Source: Desulfosporosinus sp. HMP52
GTDB lineage: Bacteria > Bacillota > Desulfitobacteriia > Desulfitobacteriales > Desulfitobacteriaceae
DNA length: 57,597 nt
NCBI RefSeq assembly: GCF_000765145.1
Contig: NZ_JMGA01000007.1
Location: 1-57,597 of the forward strand
Direction of reading: 5' to 3'
The notes under the pieces are model-generated. The model was given only the letters and a program-made list of their open reading frames with translations. It ran no database searches and was not told the origin of the DNA. Shown here one piece after another: positions 16,604-24,898 of this stretch (position 1 is the first letter of the stretch; every line of letters starts with the position of its first letter). Made by a program: the position numbers and the translations under genes.

Positions 16604-17056
16604 CTAAATGTAGTACATATATAAGCTTCGATCCGATTCAATCTTTTTGGCATCTTCCAGCATTGTTTCAAGTGTAATTGAATCAAGAACCTCCGCGATG
16701 GAATCCCTAACTTTCTCCCAAATTGTCCGAGTGACACAAAACTCAGCTTTGGAGCAAATTTCCGGATCCTCCTCTGACACACAATCAGCCGGGGCAATTG
16801 GCCCTTCTAATACACGGATGATATCACCAATTTTGATCTTATCCGGTTCTTTTCCCAATAAGTAACCACCTTGAGCACCTCGAACACTTTTAACCAGCCC
16901 AGCTTTACGCAAACCGGAAACAAGCTGCTCCAAATAATGTTCCGATATACCCTGCCTCTCTGCAATGCTTTTCAAAGAAATCGGACCTTCACCCATATGT
17001 TGAGCTAAATCAAACATGGCTTTTACGCCATATCGACCTTTGGTCGAGAGTTTCAA
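16604..17056 (-). CDS. Rrf2 family regulator, IscR-like with three cysteines
   Basis: A 150-residue winged-helix repressor. The N-terminal reading head is at 1-70 (MKLSTKGRYGVKAMFDLA, SEHYLEQLVSGLRKAGLV, SVRGAQGGYLL). Cysteines C92, C101 and C107 are placed like the [2Fe-2S] ligands of IscR, but with spacing C-x8-C-x5-C. B. subtilis CymR at the same locus lacks this cluster motif. It probably senses Fe-S status and controls the isc-mnmA operon that it leads, including itself; that is inferred. Confidence 0.88.
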   Translation of the reverse strand: MKLSTKGRYGVKAMFDLAQHMGEGPISLKSIAERQGISEHYLEQLVSGLRKAGLVKSVRGAQGGYLLGKEPDKIKIGDIIRVLEGPIAPADCVSEEDPEICSKAEFCVTRTIWEKVRDSIAEVLDSITLETMLEDAKKIESDRSLYMYYI

Positions 17057-17117
17057 ACACCCTCACCTCTTTTCCGCGATCTGAACCTTATTCTTTTTAT
17101 ATTCTATATTCGTTTAT

Positions 17118-17146
17118 ATCTTATTAAAATACTCGGGATTTGTCAA
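17118..17146 (-). promoter_or_regulatory. Promoter of the isc-mnmA operon
   Basis: Minus-strand TTGACA (17141-17146), 17-base spacer, TAAGAT (17118-17123). AT-rich repeated TATA-type sequences around the -10 could hold the operator of the Rrf2 regulator; no certain site is marked. Confidence 0.7.
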
Positions 17147-17277
17147 GTCTGATGTTCACTATGCTTCAGAAGTTATCCACTTAGTATATTAGCCTAAAAT
17201 TGAGCTCTTTACTGTGATCTGAGTAACAATTTTCAACGCAAATCCACTTACAATAAGCATTTGTCAGATCCACATGA

Positions 17278-17283
17278 TATAAT
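17278..17283 (+). promoter_or_regulatory. Extended -10 promoter of rarA
   Basis: TGATATAAT, an extended -10 hexamer, 48 bases before the rarA start. No good -35 is seen. Confidence 0.5.
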
Positions 17284-17330
17284 TCTTCAAAAAGCCCGGA
17301 AAGATTAGAGTATTGAAAGGAACAGTAATC

Positions 17331-18632
17331 ATGGATCTTTTTTCAGCTACATTTAATCAACACCAAGTTGCTCCCCTTGCAGAGCGAATGCGTCCCCGAA
17401 CACTTGACGAATATATTGGTCAAACTCAAATATTAGGACCCGGAAAACTCCTGCGTAGAGCTATTGAGGCAGACCGGGTTTCATCCTTAATCCTTTATGG
17501 ACCACCGGGAACAGGAAAGACTTCTTTAGCACAAGTGATTGCTGCTAAAGCAACCTCTCGTTTTGTTCGTATCAATGCGGTTACTTCCGGTGTTAAAGAC
17601 ATCCGCGAAATTATTACCCAGGCGGGAGAGGAACTACATCTATACGGAAAACGAACTTTAGTATTCTGCGATGAAGTTCATCGCTTCAATAAAGGTCAGC
17701 AAGATGCTCTCTTGCCTGCCGTCGAAAACGGAACCATCACCTTCATTGGAGCAACAACAGAAAACCCATTCTTTGAACTAAACTCCGCACTCCTCAGCCG
17801 CTCCACGATTTTTAAACTTGAACTACTTGAACCATCAGAAATTCGCCTTGGACTGGAGCAGGCCTTAAAGGATACAGAGCGAGGGTTAGGCCAATATCAG
17901 GTGGAAATATCCTCTGATGCCTGGGAGCATTGGCTCAACTTTGCCAATGGAGATTTACGTCGCGCTCTTAATGCCTTAGAATTGGCGGTTCTGACAACTC
18001 CACCGGAAAACGGAATCCGCCGAATTAATCTGGAAATCGCTGAAGAATCCATTCAACAACGGGCTATCCGATTTGATAAATCAGGAGATAATCATTATGA
18101 CATCATTTCCGCATTTATTAAAAGTATGCGGGGTTCAGATCCAGATGCGGCACTCTATTGGTTAGCAGTTTTATTAGAAGCAGGTGAAGATCCACGTTTT
18201 ATCATTCGCCGAATTATAGTCCACGCCTCAGAAGACGTTGGTCTTGCTGATCCAATGGTCATGCTTCAAGCACATGCCGCTGCCAATGCACTTGAGTGGT
18301 TAGGTTTACCTGAAGCAAGAATTCCTATAGCTCAGGCAGTTCTGGCAATCACAACAGCTCCGAAAAGCAATAGTGTTGTCACAAGCATCGATAAAGCCAT
18401 GAATTATGTAAAAAAACACCCTACCGGAGAAGTACCCGCCCAGCTTAAAGATGCTCACTACCCAGGTGCAGACAAATTAGGGAACGGAAAAGGGTATCTT
18501 TATCCCCATGCCTACCCTAATCACTGGGTTGACCAAACTTACCTCCCCTCATCCGTTCAAGGAGAAACCTTTTACGTTCCCTCGGAAATAGGAAAAGATC
18601 GTTTTCTAAATCCCAAGCATCTAAATAAATAA
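17331..18632 (+). CDS. rarA: Replication-associated recombination protein RarA (MgsA)
   Basis: An AAA+ ATPase of the RarA/MgsA/WRNIP1 family (433 residues) that acts at stalled replication forks. Walker A GPPGTGKTS, Walker B FCDEVHRFNKGQQD, sensor 1 GATTENPFF and the arginine-bearing LLSRSTIF are all present, followed by the tetramerisation domain. ATG at 17331 is chosen since AAAGGA lies nine bases upstream; a TTG 18 bases earlier overlaps that site. It is one of few plus-strand genes and is transcribed away from isc. Confidence 0.94.
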   Translation: MDLFSATFNQHQVAPLAERMRPRTLDEYIGQTQILGPGKLLRRAIEADRVSSLILYGPPGTGKTSLAQVIAAKATSRFVRINAVTSGVKDIREIITQAGEELHLYGKRTLVFCDEVHRFNKGQQDALLPAVENGTITFIGATTENPFFELNSALLSRSTIFKLELLEPSEIRLGLEQALKDTERGLGQYQVEISSDAWEHWLNFANGDLRRALNALELAVLTTPPENGIRRINLEIAEESIQQRAIRFDKSGDNHYDIISAFIKSMRGSDPDAALYWLAVLLEAGEDPRFIIRRIIVHASEDVGLADPMVMLQAHAAANALEWLGLPEARIPIAQAVLAITTAPKSNSVVTSIDKAMNYVKKHPTGEVPAQLKDAHYPGADKLGNGKGYLYPHAYPNHWVDQTYLPSSVQGETFYVPSEIGKDRFLNPKHLNK

Positions 18633-18737
18633 GAAAATCCCGTCAGCTTAGTTGACCTTACGCTTCAGATGAAGAGACTATCTTCTCACCCATTAGCCTA
18701 CTTACTGTCTATAACCTTGGTTTATACTTCATAAGTA

Positions 18738-18782
18738 AAATAAAAGCGATGCCCAAATTTTTATCGGGCGTCGCTTTTATTC
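18738..18782. terminator. Bidirectional terminator between rarA and trxA
   Basis: AATAAAAGCGATGCCC pairs with GGGCGTCGCTTTTATT with one G-U pair; T tracts follow in both directions, fitting the convergent rarA and trxA genes. Confidence 0.85.
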
Positions 18783-18854
18783 CTATTGACATTGTTCACT
18801 TGAGTAGTTGATTGAGGCTAATCCTTCTCTAATTAAAGACGGGATTATGGGAAA

Positions 18855-19184
18855 TTAGATATGGGAATCAAGCATTTTTACTAAATCTGCTTTCCCACGG
18901 AAGCCAGTAATTTTATCAACCATTTTGCCGCCTTTGAAAATCGCCAAGGTTGGTATGCTCATAACTCCATATTGACTGGAAATAGGACCATTCTCGTCGA
19001 CATTAACTTTACCGATGACAATTTTACCGAGATATTCATCGGCAAGTTCATCAATAACAGGAGCAACCATACGACATGGACTACACCAGGGAGCCCAAAA
19101 ATCTACCAAAACTGCTTGCTCAGATTTTAAAACATCTGCTTCGAAATTTGCTGTATTAAATGTTTTTACATTCGCACCTGCCAT
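18855..19184 (-). CDS. trxA: Thioredoxin with CSPC active site
   Basis: A 109-residue thioredoxin. It reduces protein disulfides in the cytoplasm. The active site is WCSPC (C34, C37) in place of the usual WCGPC; the cis-proline MSIPTLAIFK is intact. The serine could change the redox potential. It follows the CsoR-like regulator by 27 bases with its own AGGAGG site, and no promoter is seen between, so it is probably under the regulator's metal-type operator. Confidence 0.93.
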   Translation of the reverse strand: MAGANVKTFNTANFEADVLKSEQAVLVDFWAPWCSPCRMVAPVIDELADEYLGKIVIGKVNVDENGPISSQYGVMSIPTLAIFKGGKMVDKITGFRGKADLVKMLDSHI

Positions 19185-19211
19185 TTGTAATTCCTCCTAA
19201 TCAGTTATGAT

Positions 19212-19493
19212 TTATTTAATAAATTTAGCGAGCACCCCAATAAGCTCCTCAATTGCAGCTTCTTGATTATTGTTTTCCACGGCATTGCGCATACATCCCC
19301 GTGAATGGTGTTCAAAGACAATTGTGCCAACTCTATTCAAGGCAGCTCGAACTGCAGCAACCTGAATCAAGACATCTACACAATACTTGTCACTCTCGAC
19401 CATACGTTGAATCCCTTTTACTTGGCCTTCAATTTTCTTAAGCCTACGTACAATATCATCTTTGGATTCTGAATAGGGGGTTGAATTCGTCAT
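19212..19493 (-). CDS. CsoR/RcnR family metal-sensing repressor
   Basis: A 93-residue all-helical repressor of the DUF156 (CsoR/RcnR/FrmR/CstR) family. The ligand pattern C38, H63 (H-x3-C), C67 is that of Cu(I)-sensing CsoR; CstR persulfide sensors lack the histidine. Start at 19493: GGAGG (19503-19507) is nine bases upstream, while the ATG at 19502 touches the ribosome binding site, and frames longer still would cross the promoter. A palindromic operator overlaps its transcription start region. No copper exporter is adjacent; trxA is the only downstream gene. Confidence 0.85.
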   Translation of the reverse strand: MTNSTPYSESKDDIVRRLKKIEGQVKGIQRMVESDKYCVDVLIQVAAVRAALNRVGTIVFEHHSRGCMRNAVENNNQEAAIEELIGVLAKFIK

Positions 19494-19509
19494 GCTATGC
19501 ATCCTCCGA

Positions 19510-19565
19510 TACCCTAAGGGGGTAGCTACAATTAATATTATAGCCAATGCTTCCTTCCGTGTCAA
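19510..19565 (-). promoter_or_regulatory. Consensus promoter with CsoR-type operator
   Basis: TTGACA (19560-19565), 17 bases, TATAAT (19537-19542) is a perfect vegetative promoter. Downstream, TACCCCCTTAGGGTA (19510-19524) is a G-tract palindrome like known CsoR operators. This suggests autoregulation of the regulator and trxA. Confidence 0.82.
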
Positions 19566-19669
19566 CTCTTCACTGACCAATAAACGTCAATAACTTCAGA
19601 ACATTCTTCATATCACTACAAAGAGTTATTTTGGAATAAAAGGTCCTATTTTCTACCTTTAATTCCACA

Positions 19670-21460
19670 CTATTTTTTGTCAGCAACAGACTCCTCAATA
19701 TTCGTTCGTATATGCAATTCTTTAATTTGCTTATCCGCAACCGGCGAAGGAGCATGAGCCATTAAATCAGAGGCACTTTGAGTTTTCGGGAAGGCAATCA
19801 CGTCTCGAATATTATCTTTTCCAGTTAGGAGCATAATCATTCGATCTAGACCGAAGGCAATTCCTCCATGGGGAGGGGTGCCATATTCAAATGCTTCCAT
19901 GAGAAATCCGAATTGAGCCACTGCTTCCTCCTCAGAAAATCCAAGCAACTTAAATAACTGTTCTTGAACTTCACGACGATGAATCCTGATACTTCCGCCT
20001 CCCAGCTCAGTTCCATTAAGAACCATATCATAGGCCTTTGCTCGAACCTTTAGGGGCTCGCTCTCAAGAAGCTGTAAGTCTTCATCCATTGGTGCAGTAA
20101 ATGGATGATGAATCGCAATATGGCGTTTTTGTTCATCATCATATTCTAAGAGCGGGAATTCCGTGACCCATAAGAATTCAAGGGATCCTTCTTCAATTAA
20201 CCCTAAGCGTTTTGCTAATTCCAAACGCAAATGTCCTAAAGCATCAGAAACAACGGCATAGGTATCTGCAACAAAGAACAAGATATCCCCCGTCTCAGCT
20301 CGGGTAAGATCAATTAGGGCGGCCATCTCTTCTTCAGTGAAAAACTTGGCAATGGGGGACTTAATCCCTTCCTCAGCCATGACGATCCAGGCCAAGCCCT
20401 TAGCTCTATAGGTACTCACAAATTTAGCTAAATCATCAATTTCTCGACGAGGCATCCCGGCACACCCTTTTGCACAGATGCATTTGACACTCCCGCCGCC
20501 GGCAACAACATTAGCGAATACTTTAAATCCTGATTTTCCAACCAGATCCCCCACATCAATTAATTCCATCCCAAACCGAGTATCCGGTTTATCCGACCCG
20601 TAACGATCCATAGCCTCTTTATACGTTAAACGGGGGAAAGGTATAGAAACCTCTTTTCCCACAGCCTCTGCAAAAATCTTAACCATTAATTTTTCCATCA
20701 TGGGAAGTATATCTTCCACTTCAACGAAGGACATTTCCACATCCAATTGAGTAAATTCAGGCTGTCGGTCAGCTCTTAGATCCTCATCTCGGAAACAACG
20801 AGCAATTTGAAAATACTTCTCCATCCCACCTACCATAAGGAGTTGCTTATATAATTGCGGGGACTGTGGTAAAGCATAAAACTCCCCAGGGTGTACGCGA
20901 CTTGGAACCAGATAATCCCGTGCCCCTTCAGGGGTAGATTTGTTGAGCATTGGAGTCTCGATTTCATAAAAATCTTGACTGTCAAAGAAATTACGCATAA
21001 TTTGAGTAACTCTATGTCTAATTTTAAACACATTCTGCATCTCCGGGCGACGCAAATCTAAATAGCGATATTTTAATCTCACGGTTTCATCAACATCCAC
21101 TTGATCCACCAGATAGTAGGGAGGAGTTTTGGCACCGTTGAGAACTTCTAACGAATATGCAACTATTTCAATTTTTCCGGTGACAAGGTTGGGATTAATC
21201 ATACCCTCAGGACGAGCAATTACTTGTCCTTGAATCGAGACAACGAATTCTGACCGTAAGCTTTCTGCTATTGAAAATTCAGTACCCATTCTCTCCGGGT
21301 CAAAAACCACTTGGACAATACCGGAGCGATCTCTTAAATCAACAAAGATTAAACCCCCATGGTCACGACGGCGCTGAACCCATCCTAACAAACGAACGGT
21401 TTCTCCCACTTTTTCTAATCCTAATTCACCATTTTGTATACGTTCTGAAAATAATGTCAT
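19670..21460 (-). CDS. aspS: Aspartyl-tRNA synthetase
   Basis: Bacterial-type AspRS, 596 residues, charging tRNA-Asp. An OB-fold anticodon domain lies at 1-110, the class II core with [18 protein letters not shown], a GAD domain insertion at about 290-420, and motif 3 near the end ([13 protein letters not shown]). ATG at 21460 has AGAGGTG upstream and lies one base after the hisS stop, so the two are translated from one message; a longer frame to 21508 would overlap hisS. Whether it also charges tRNA-Asn cannot be told. Confidence 0.95.
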   Translation of the reverse strand: MTLFSERIQNGELGLEKVGETVRLLGWVQRRRDHGGLIFVDLRDRSGIVQVVFDPERMGTEFSIAESLRSEFVVSIQGQVIARPEGMINPNLVTGKIEIVAYSLEVLNGAKTPPYYLVDQVDVDETVRLKYRYLDLRRPEMQNVFKIRHRVTQIMRNFFDSQDFYEIETPMLNKSTPEGARDYLVPSRVHPGEFYALPQSPQLYKQLLMVGGMEKYFQIARCFRDEDLRADRQPEFTQLDVEMSFVEVEDILPMMEKLMVKIFAEAVGKEVSIPFPRLTYKEAMDRYGSDKPDTRFGMELIDVGDLVGKSGFKVFANVVAGGGSVKCICAKGCAGMPRREIDDLAKFVSTYRAKGLAWIVMAEEGIKSPIAKFFTEEEMAALIDLTRAETGDILFFVADTYAVVSDALGHLRLELAKRLGLIEEGSLEFLWVTEFPLLEYDDEQKRHIAIHHPFTAPMDEDLQLLESEPLKVRAKAYDMVLNGTELGGGSIRIHRREVQEQLFKLLGFSEEEAVAQFGFLMEAFEYGTPPHGGIAFGLDRMIMLLTGKDNIRDVIAFPKTQSASDLMAHAPSPVADKQIKELHIRTNIEESVADKK

Positions 21461-21461
21461 G

Positions 21462-22733
21462 TCAAACACCTCTCTGATACTTCTTGAATATTTCCTCGAC
21501 TGCATCATTTAGCGGAACTTCCATCTGCTCTCCTGATGTTAAGTCTCGTATAACCAGGACATTTCGATCCAGCTCTTCTTCTCCCAGGATAAAGGCTAAG
21601 GAAGCTCCTTGGCGATTAGCTGATTTTAATTGGTTTTTTAAACTACGCCCAAGCAAATCCATTGCAACAGGCATGCCTTTGCTCCGCAGGGCAGTCAGCA
21701 GGGCAAACCCCTCAATCTGGGCTTTCTCGCCAAGTGCGATGAGCATGGCAAATTGCTTCGGTTTTTCTTCGGGCAGCTTATTTTGAACCTGAAGGGCCGC
21801 TAAAACCCTTTCAATGCCCATGGCAAATCCAATACCGGGAGTAGCAGGTCCGCCAATTTCTTCAACCAGCTTATCGTACCTGCCTCCCCCACAAATAGCA
21901 CTCTGAGCTCCGATTTCTTCGACCATAACTTCAAAGGCAGTTTTTGTATAGTAATCCAAGCCTCTTACCAAACGAGGATTAACTCGATACACCACTCCAG
22001 CCCTGCCTAAAATGGCCAGAACCTTCTCAAAGTGAGTACTACAATCCTCACAAAGAGTATCCCTGGTAGTTGGTGCACCTACAGTCACCTCTTGGCAGGA
22101 AGGGTTCTTACAGTCTAAGATACGCAGAGGGTTACGATCAAAACGCTCCTGGCAATCATTACACAAATCTTTCTTGCGAGAGATCAGAAACTCCTGAAGC
22201 TGCTCACGATGCCTGGCCCGACAAACCGGACATCCCACAGAATTCACATGAACTTCTAAGCCGCTTAATCCAAGGCGTTTATACAAATTCCAAACTAAAC
22301 TGATTACTTCTGCATCCACAATCGGCTGGTCAGCACCCAATACCTCTACTCCAAATTGATGGAACTGGCGAAAACGTCCGCTTTGAGGCCGCTCATAGCG
22401 AAACATAGGACCAATGTAGTACAATTTTACAGGTTGAGGCTGGCCATAGAGCTTGTCCTCTACATAAGCACGGCAAACTGAAGCCGTCAGCTCCGGACGC
22501 AGGGTCATTGATCGATCCCCTTTGTCCTGGAAAGTATACATCTCTTTTTTTACAATGTCAGTAGTCTGACCGACCCCTCTTTGAAAAAGTTCTGTTGCTT
22601 CGAACATCGGTGTCCGTATTTCTTCATACCCATATTCTCGGCAAACTGAGCGAATGGTCTCTTCAAGATATTGCCATTGTTCAATTATCCCCGGCAATAA
22701 ATCTTGAGTCCCTTTGGGACGCTGAATTGCCAT
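21462..22733 (-). CDS. hisS: Histidyl-tRNA synthetase
   Basis: HisRS, 423 residues, class II. Motif 1 ([14 protein letters not shown]), motif 2 ([23 protein letters not shown]) and the two histidine motifs ([23 protein letters not shown]) are seen, with an anticodon-binding C-terminus. A cysteine-rich segment at about 170-245 ([24 protein letters not shown]) looks like a small zinc-binding insertion, common in clostridial HisRS. It heads the hisS-aspS operon behind a T-box leader. Confidence 0.95.
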   Translation of the reverse strand: MAIQRPKGTQDLLPGIIEQWQYLEETIRSVCREYGYEEIRTPMFEATELFQRGVGQTTDIVKKEMYTFQDKGDRSMTLRPELTASVCRAYVEDKLYGQPQPVKLYYIGPMFRYERPQSGRFRQFHQFGVEVLGADQPIVDAEVISLVWNLYKRLGLSGLEVHVNSVGCPVCRARHREQLQEFLISRKKDLCNDCQERFDRNPLRILDCKNPSCQEVTVGAPTTRDTLCEDCSTHFEKVLAILGRAGVVYRVNPRLVRGLDYYTKTAFEVMVEEIGAQSAICGGGRYDKLVEEIGGPATPGIGFAMGIERVLAALQVQNKLPEEKPKQFAMLIALGEKAQIEGFALLTALRSKGMPVAMDLLGRSLKNQLKSANRQGASLAFILGEEELDRNVLVIRDLTSGEQMEVPLNDAVEEIFKKYQRGV

Positions 22734-22761
22734 AACATATTCCCCCTTAAGCTAATAGTAT

Positions 22762-23030
22762 AAAAAAAGCCCTCGTTCCTTGCTTTGCGCAAGGGACGAG
22801 AGCTTCTCGTGGTGCCACCCTAATTGACGGAATTACTCCGCCCACTTTACAGTCGTTAACGAGACTATCCGATTGTAAAAAAGCCCCCTTATTGGCTGTC
22901 CTACCGTGCGTCTTTCAGGCTGGTTCCAGTCATGCAAGCCCTCCCTGGAGAAAGGTTAACGCGGAATTTTCCAATAGGTTTTGTGTTTTGAGCCTTTTAC
23001 ATTGATATGTTAATCGAAACTTTTACCCTT
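22762..23030 (-). promoter_or_regulatory. T-box leader of hisS-aspS
   Basis: The T-box AGGGTGGCACCACG is at 22808-22821 with bulge TGGC (22814-22817), followed by a terminator (22762-22806: CTCTCGTCCCTTGC / GCAAGGAACGAGGGC and seven Ts). The bulge base C predicts a tRNA with discriminator G, which fits tRNA-Asp rather than tRNA-His (discriminator C). Stem I appears short: CCTATTGG pairs with CCAATAAGG, and a GAC that could be the specifier lies just before its 3' strand. The specifier is not certain. Confidence 0.8.
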
Positions 23031-23039
23031 GATCGATAT

Positions 23040-23069
23040 ATTTTATCAAATAGCATGAGGGTTTGTCAA
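23040..23069 (-). promoter_or_regulatory. hisS-aspS promoter
   Basis: Minus-strand TTGACA (23064-23069), 18-base spacer, TAAAAT (23040-23045). Confidence 0.7.
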
Positions 23070-23194
23070 TAAAAATTAGGTTATATCAGTACAGGTGGAT
23101 CGTTTCTTCTGTCTGGCTCTGAGGCGGAGCGCTTGTCTGCACGCGTCTGCGAGTTCCGCCGCTGGCTTCGCTGGACGGTTCGCGAGCGCGTCCG

Positions 23195-23228
23195 AACCTC
23201 TGGGTATTCCTGCATGTGAACCTGCGGC
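23195..23228 (+). repeat. Island inverted repeat, copy A
   Basis: AACCTCTGGGTATT...GTGAACCTGCGGC; preceded by a GGAC...GTCC hairpin at 23173-23193. Matches copy B on the other strand with few differences. Confidence 0.65.
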
Positions 23229-23548
23229 GCGCTACGGGGACGCAAACCGTCGACCCTCGCCTTAGCGCGGCTCCACTGACGCATCCGCTTTGCAGAAAAG
23301 CGCTCCTCCAGCCAGTTTGTTGGGAGTGTAAGCAGAACTATGGGAGTAATCCGGTTAGGTTTCGCGGGAATCTTACGCGTGTTAGGCATTTTTCATCATC
23401 TGATAGCGCCGCTGCGGCTGCGGCAGAAAAAAACCCCAAAAAATCCTTAAGAATAATAGACCCGAAAGACAGGGCGGCTTCGATCCACAGAAGTGAACCC
23501 ATTGCATGGAGAGGCAGTAAAGCCTATAAAGCTTGGGTGGGAAGCGGA

Positions 23549-23583
23549 GCCACAGGTTCACCTCAGGTATTACCCGGAGGTTT
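23549..23583 (-). repeat. Island inverted repeat, copy B
   Basis: On the minus strand AACCTCCGGGTAAT...GTGAACCTGTGGC; also preceded by a small GTCC...GGAC hairpin (23595-23605). Confidence 0.65.
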
Positions 23584-23813
23584 GGCACGAAAGTGTCCGG
23601 TGGACATTTTCGCTGAAGCGGCTATCTCCAAAGAATGCTTATCCGCTGAAGATAGCTCCCGCCCAAGCGAGTAGGCGAGCCTCGGAGTGCTGGGTACGAA
23701 GACACTGTCTTCGCACGAATTAGCTTTCTTGCACGGATGTGGGCGAAGCCGCCCTGCCCCGAGCGACCCTATTTTCATCATCTTCTGATGCCGCCTTAGC
23801 AGCAGCTGGAGGG

Positions 23814-24434
23814 CTACACCAAGAACGGATTATCCCGCTTTTCTTCCCCGATACTGGTTTCCTCTCCATGGCCTGGGAAAACTCGAGTATTTTCAGGAAG
23901 CAGCAAAAGCTTATTCTTGACCCCACTCAAAAGTTGATCCATTGACCCTCCCGGAAAATCAGTTCTGCCAATGGAACCGGCAAACAGAGTGTCCCCGCTA
24001 ATCAACCCGTCAGAACATAGAAAACAAACACTACCCGGGGAATGACCCGGCGTGGCTATAACTTTTAGTTGTTCTTTTCCAATCATAAGTTCTTGCCCGT
24101 CACTAAGCAAGAGATCTGCCTTCTGAAGGGCCAACCCCGGTCCAAAATAACTGGACAGATTCTTTTTCCCATCAGTAAGCATTCCTGCGTCGCCCTCGTG
24201 AATTCCTACTTTAACATCCCCTAATAACTCTCGCAGTTCATCCACTGCACCAATGTGATCAATATGCCCATGAGTCAGCAGGATATATTCAACTTTGAGA
24301 CCCTTCTCCAATATCCAGCGATAAATCCGTTTCCCGTCAGCACCCGGGTCGATAACCACAGCATTCTTACTTTCTGCACAAGAGAATAAATAACAATTTG
24401 CCCCCATTGCACCCATAGCTCGCCCTTCAAGCAT
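23814..24434 (-). CDS. MBL-fold hydrolase, glyoxalase II-like (YqgX-type)
   Basis: A 206-residue metallo-beta-lactamase-fold hydrolase. The metal motif THGHIDHIGA, the GHSPGSVCF histidine, GDTLF aspartate and FPGHGEETSIGEEKRDNP histidine are all present, so two metal ions should bind. It resembles hydroxyacylglutathione hydrolase-like proteins of Firmicutes, but Firmicutes mostly lack glutathione and the true thioester substrate is unknown. The C-terminal end is family-typical, so the gene is not truncated by the GC-rich island. It follows dtd by 13 bases. Confidence 0.9.
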   Translation of the reverse strand: MLEGRAMGAMGANCYLFSCAESKNAVVIDPGADGKRIYRWILEKGLKVEYILLTHGHIDHIGAVDELRELLGDVKVGIHEGDAGMLTDGKKNLSSYFGPGLALQKADLLLSDGQELMIGKEQLKVIATPGHSPGSVCFLCSDGLISGDTLFAGSIGRTDFPGGSMDQLLSGVKNKLLLLPENTRVFPGHGEETSIGEEKRDNPFLV

Positions 24435-24447
24435 TCAATAAACCTCC

Positions 24448-24897
24448 TTAGAAATTCTTTTTACTATCTAAGAGTATCGTCACAGGTCCATTATTAACCA
24501 GTTCAACGTCCATCTCTGCTTGGAAGACCCCAGTCTCAACCTTTAGGCCATAACTTCGAGCTCTCTCTACGCCTTGATTGAACAAAGCCTTAGCCTGATC
24601 CGGTGGCGCAGCCGTTGAAAAGCTGGGACGTTTCCCCTTACGGCAATCACCATAAAGAGTAAATTGGGATACCATAAGAATTTCTCCCCCCACGTCCTGA
24701 ACAGAGCGATTCATTTTTGCCTCTTGGTCTTCGAAAATTCGTAGTCCTACCAGTTTGTCGATCATCCAGTTTAAATCCTCTGTTCCGTCGTCCTGACCGA
24801 CAGCCAGCAGCACCAACAGACCCTCAGCTATATTGCCCACCCTTTCGCCGTTCACGGTTACAGAAGCGCTTTTTACACGCTGAATGACACTGCGCAT
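24448..24897 (-). CDS. dtd: D-aminoacyl-tRNA deacylase
   Basis: DTD (149 residues) hydrolyses D-amino acids from tRNA and also Gly-tRNA-Ala, a chirality check on translation. Motifs SQFTLYGD and NGPVTI frame the active site of the dimer. The start [17 protein letters not shown] is typical. It begins one base after the rel stop codon; the rel-dtd order is conserved in Firmicutes. Confidence 0.95.
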   Translation of the reverse strand: MRSVIQRVKSASVTVNGERVGNIAEGLLVLLAVGQDDGTEDLNWMIDKLVGLRIFEDQEAKMNRSVQDVGGEILMVSQFTLYGDCRKGKRPSFSTAAPPDQAKALFNQGVERARSYGLKVETGVFQAEMDVELVNNGPVTILLDSKKNF

Positions 24898-24898
24898 C

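Larger units (their letters stand above)
23081..23813. other. GC-rich non-coding island
   Basis: About 730 bases between the hisS promoter and the MBL hydrolase stop. Base composition is visibly richer in G+C than all neighbours, with many short hairpins such as GGAC...GTCC, GCTATCT...AGATAGC and GAAGACACTGTCTTC. Open frames exist only because stop codons are rare here; none has a ribosome binding site or a recognisable product. The island contains an imperfect inverted repeat pair and a direct repeat pair (ATTTTTCATCATCTGAT at 23388 and ATTTTCATCATCTTCTGATG at 23771). It may be a remnant of a mobile element or a structured RNA. Confidence 0.6.

Noticed and set aside
23216-23674. 152-residue frame in the GC-rich island
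   Set aside because: Long only because stops are rare in GC-rich DNA; no ribosome binding site, low-complexity translation, overlapping frames on both strands equally long.
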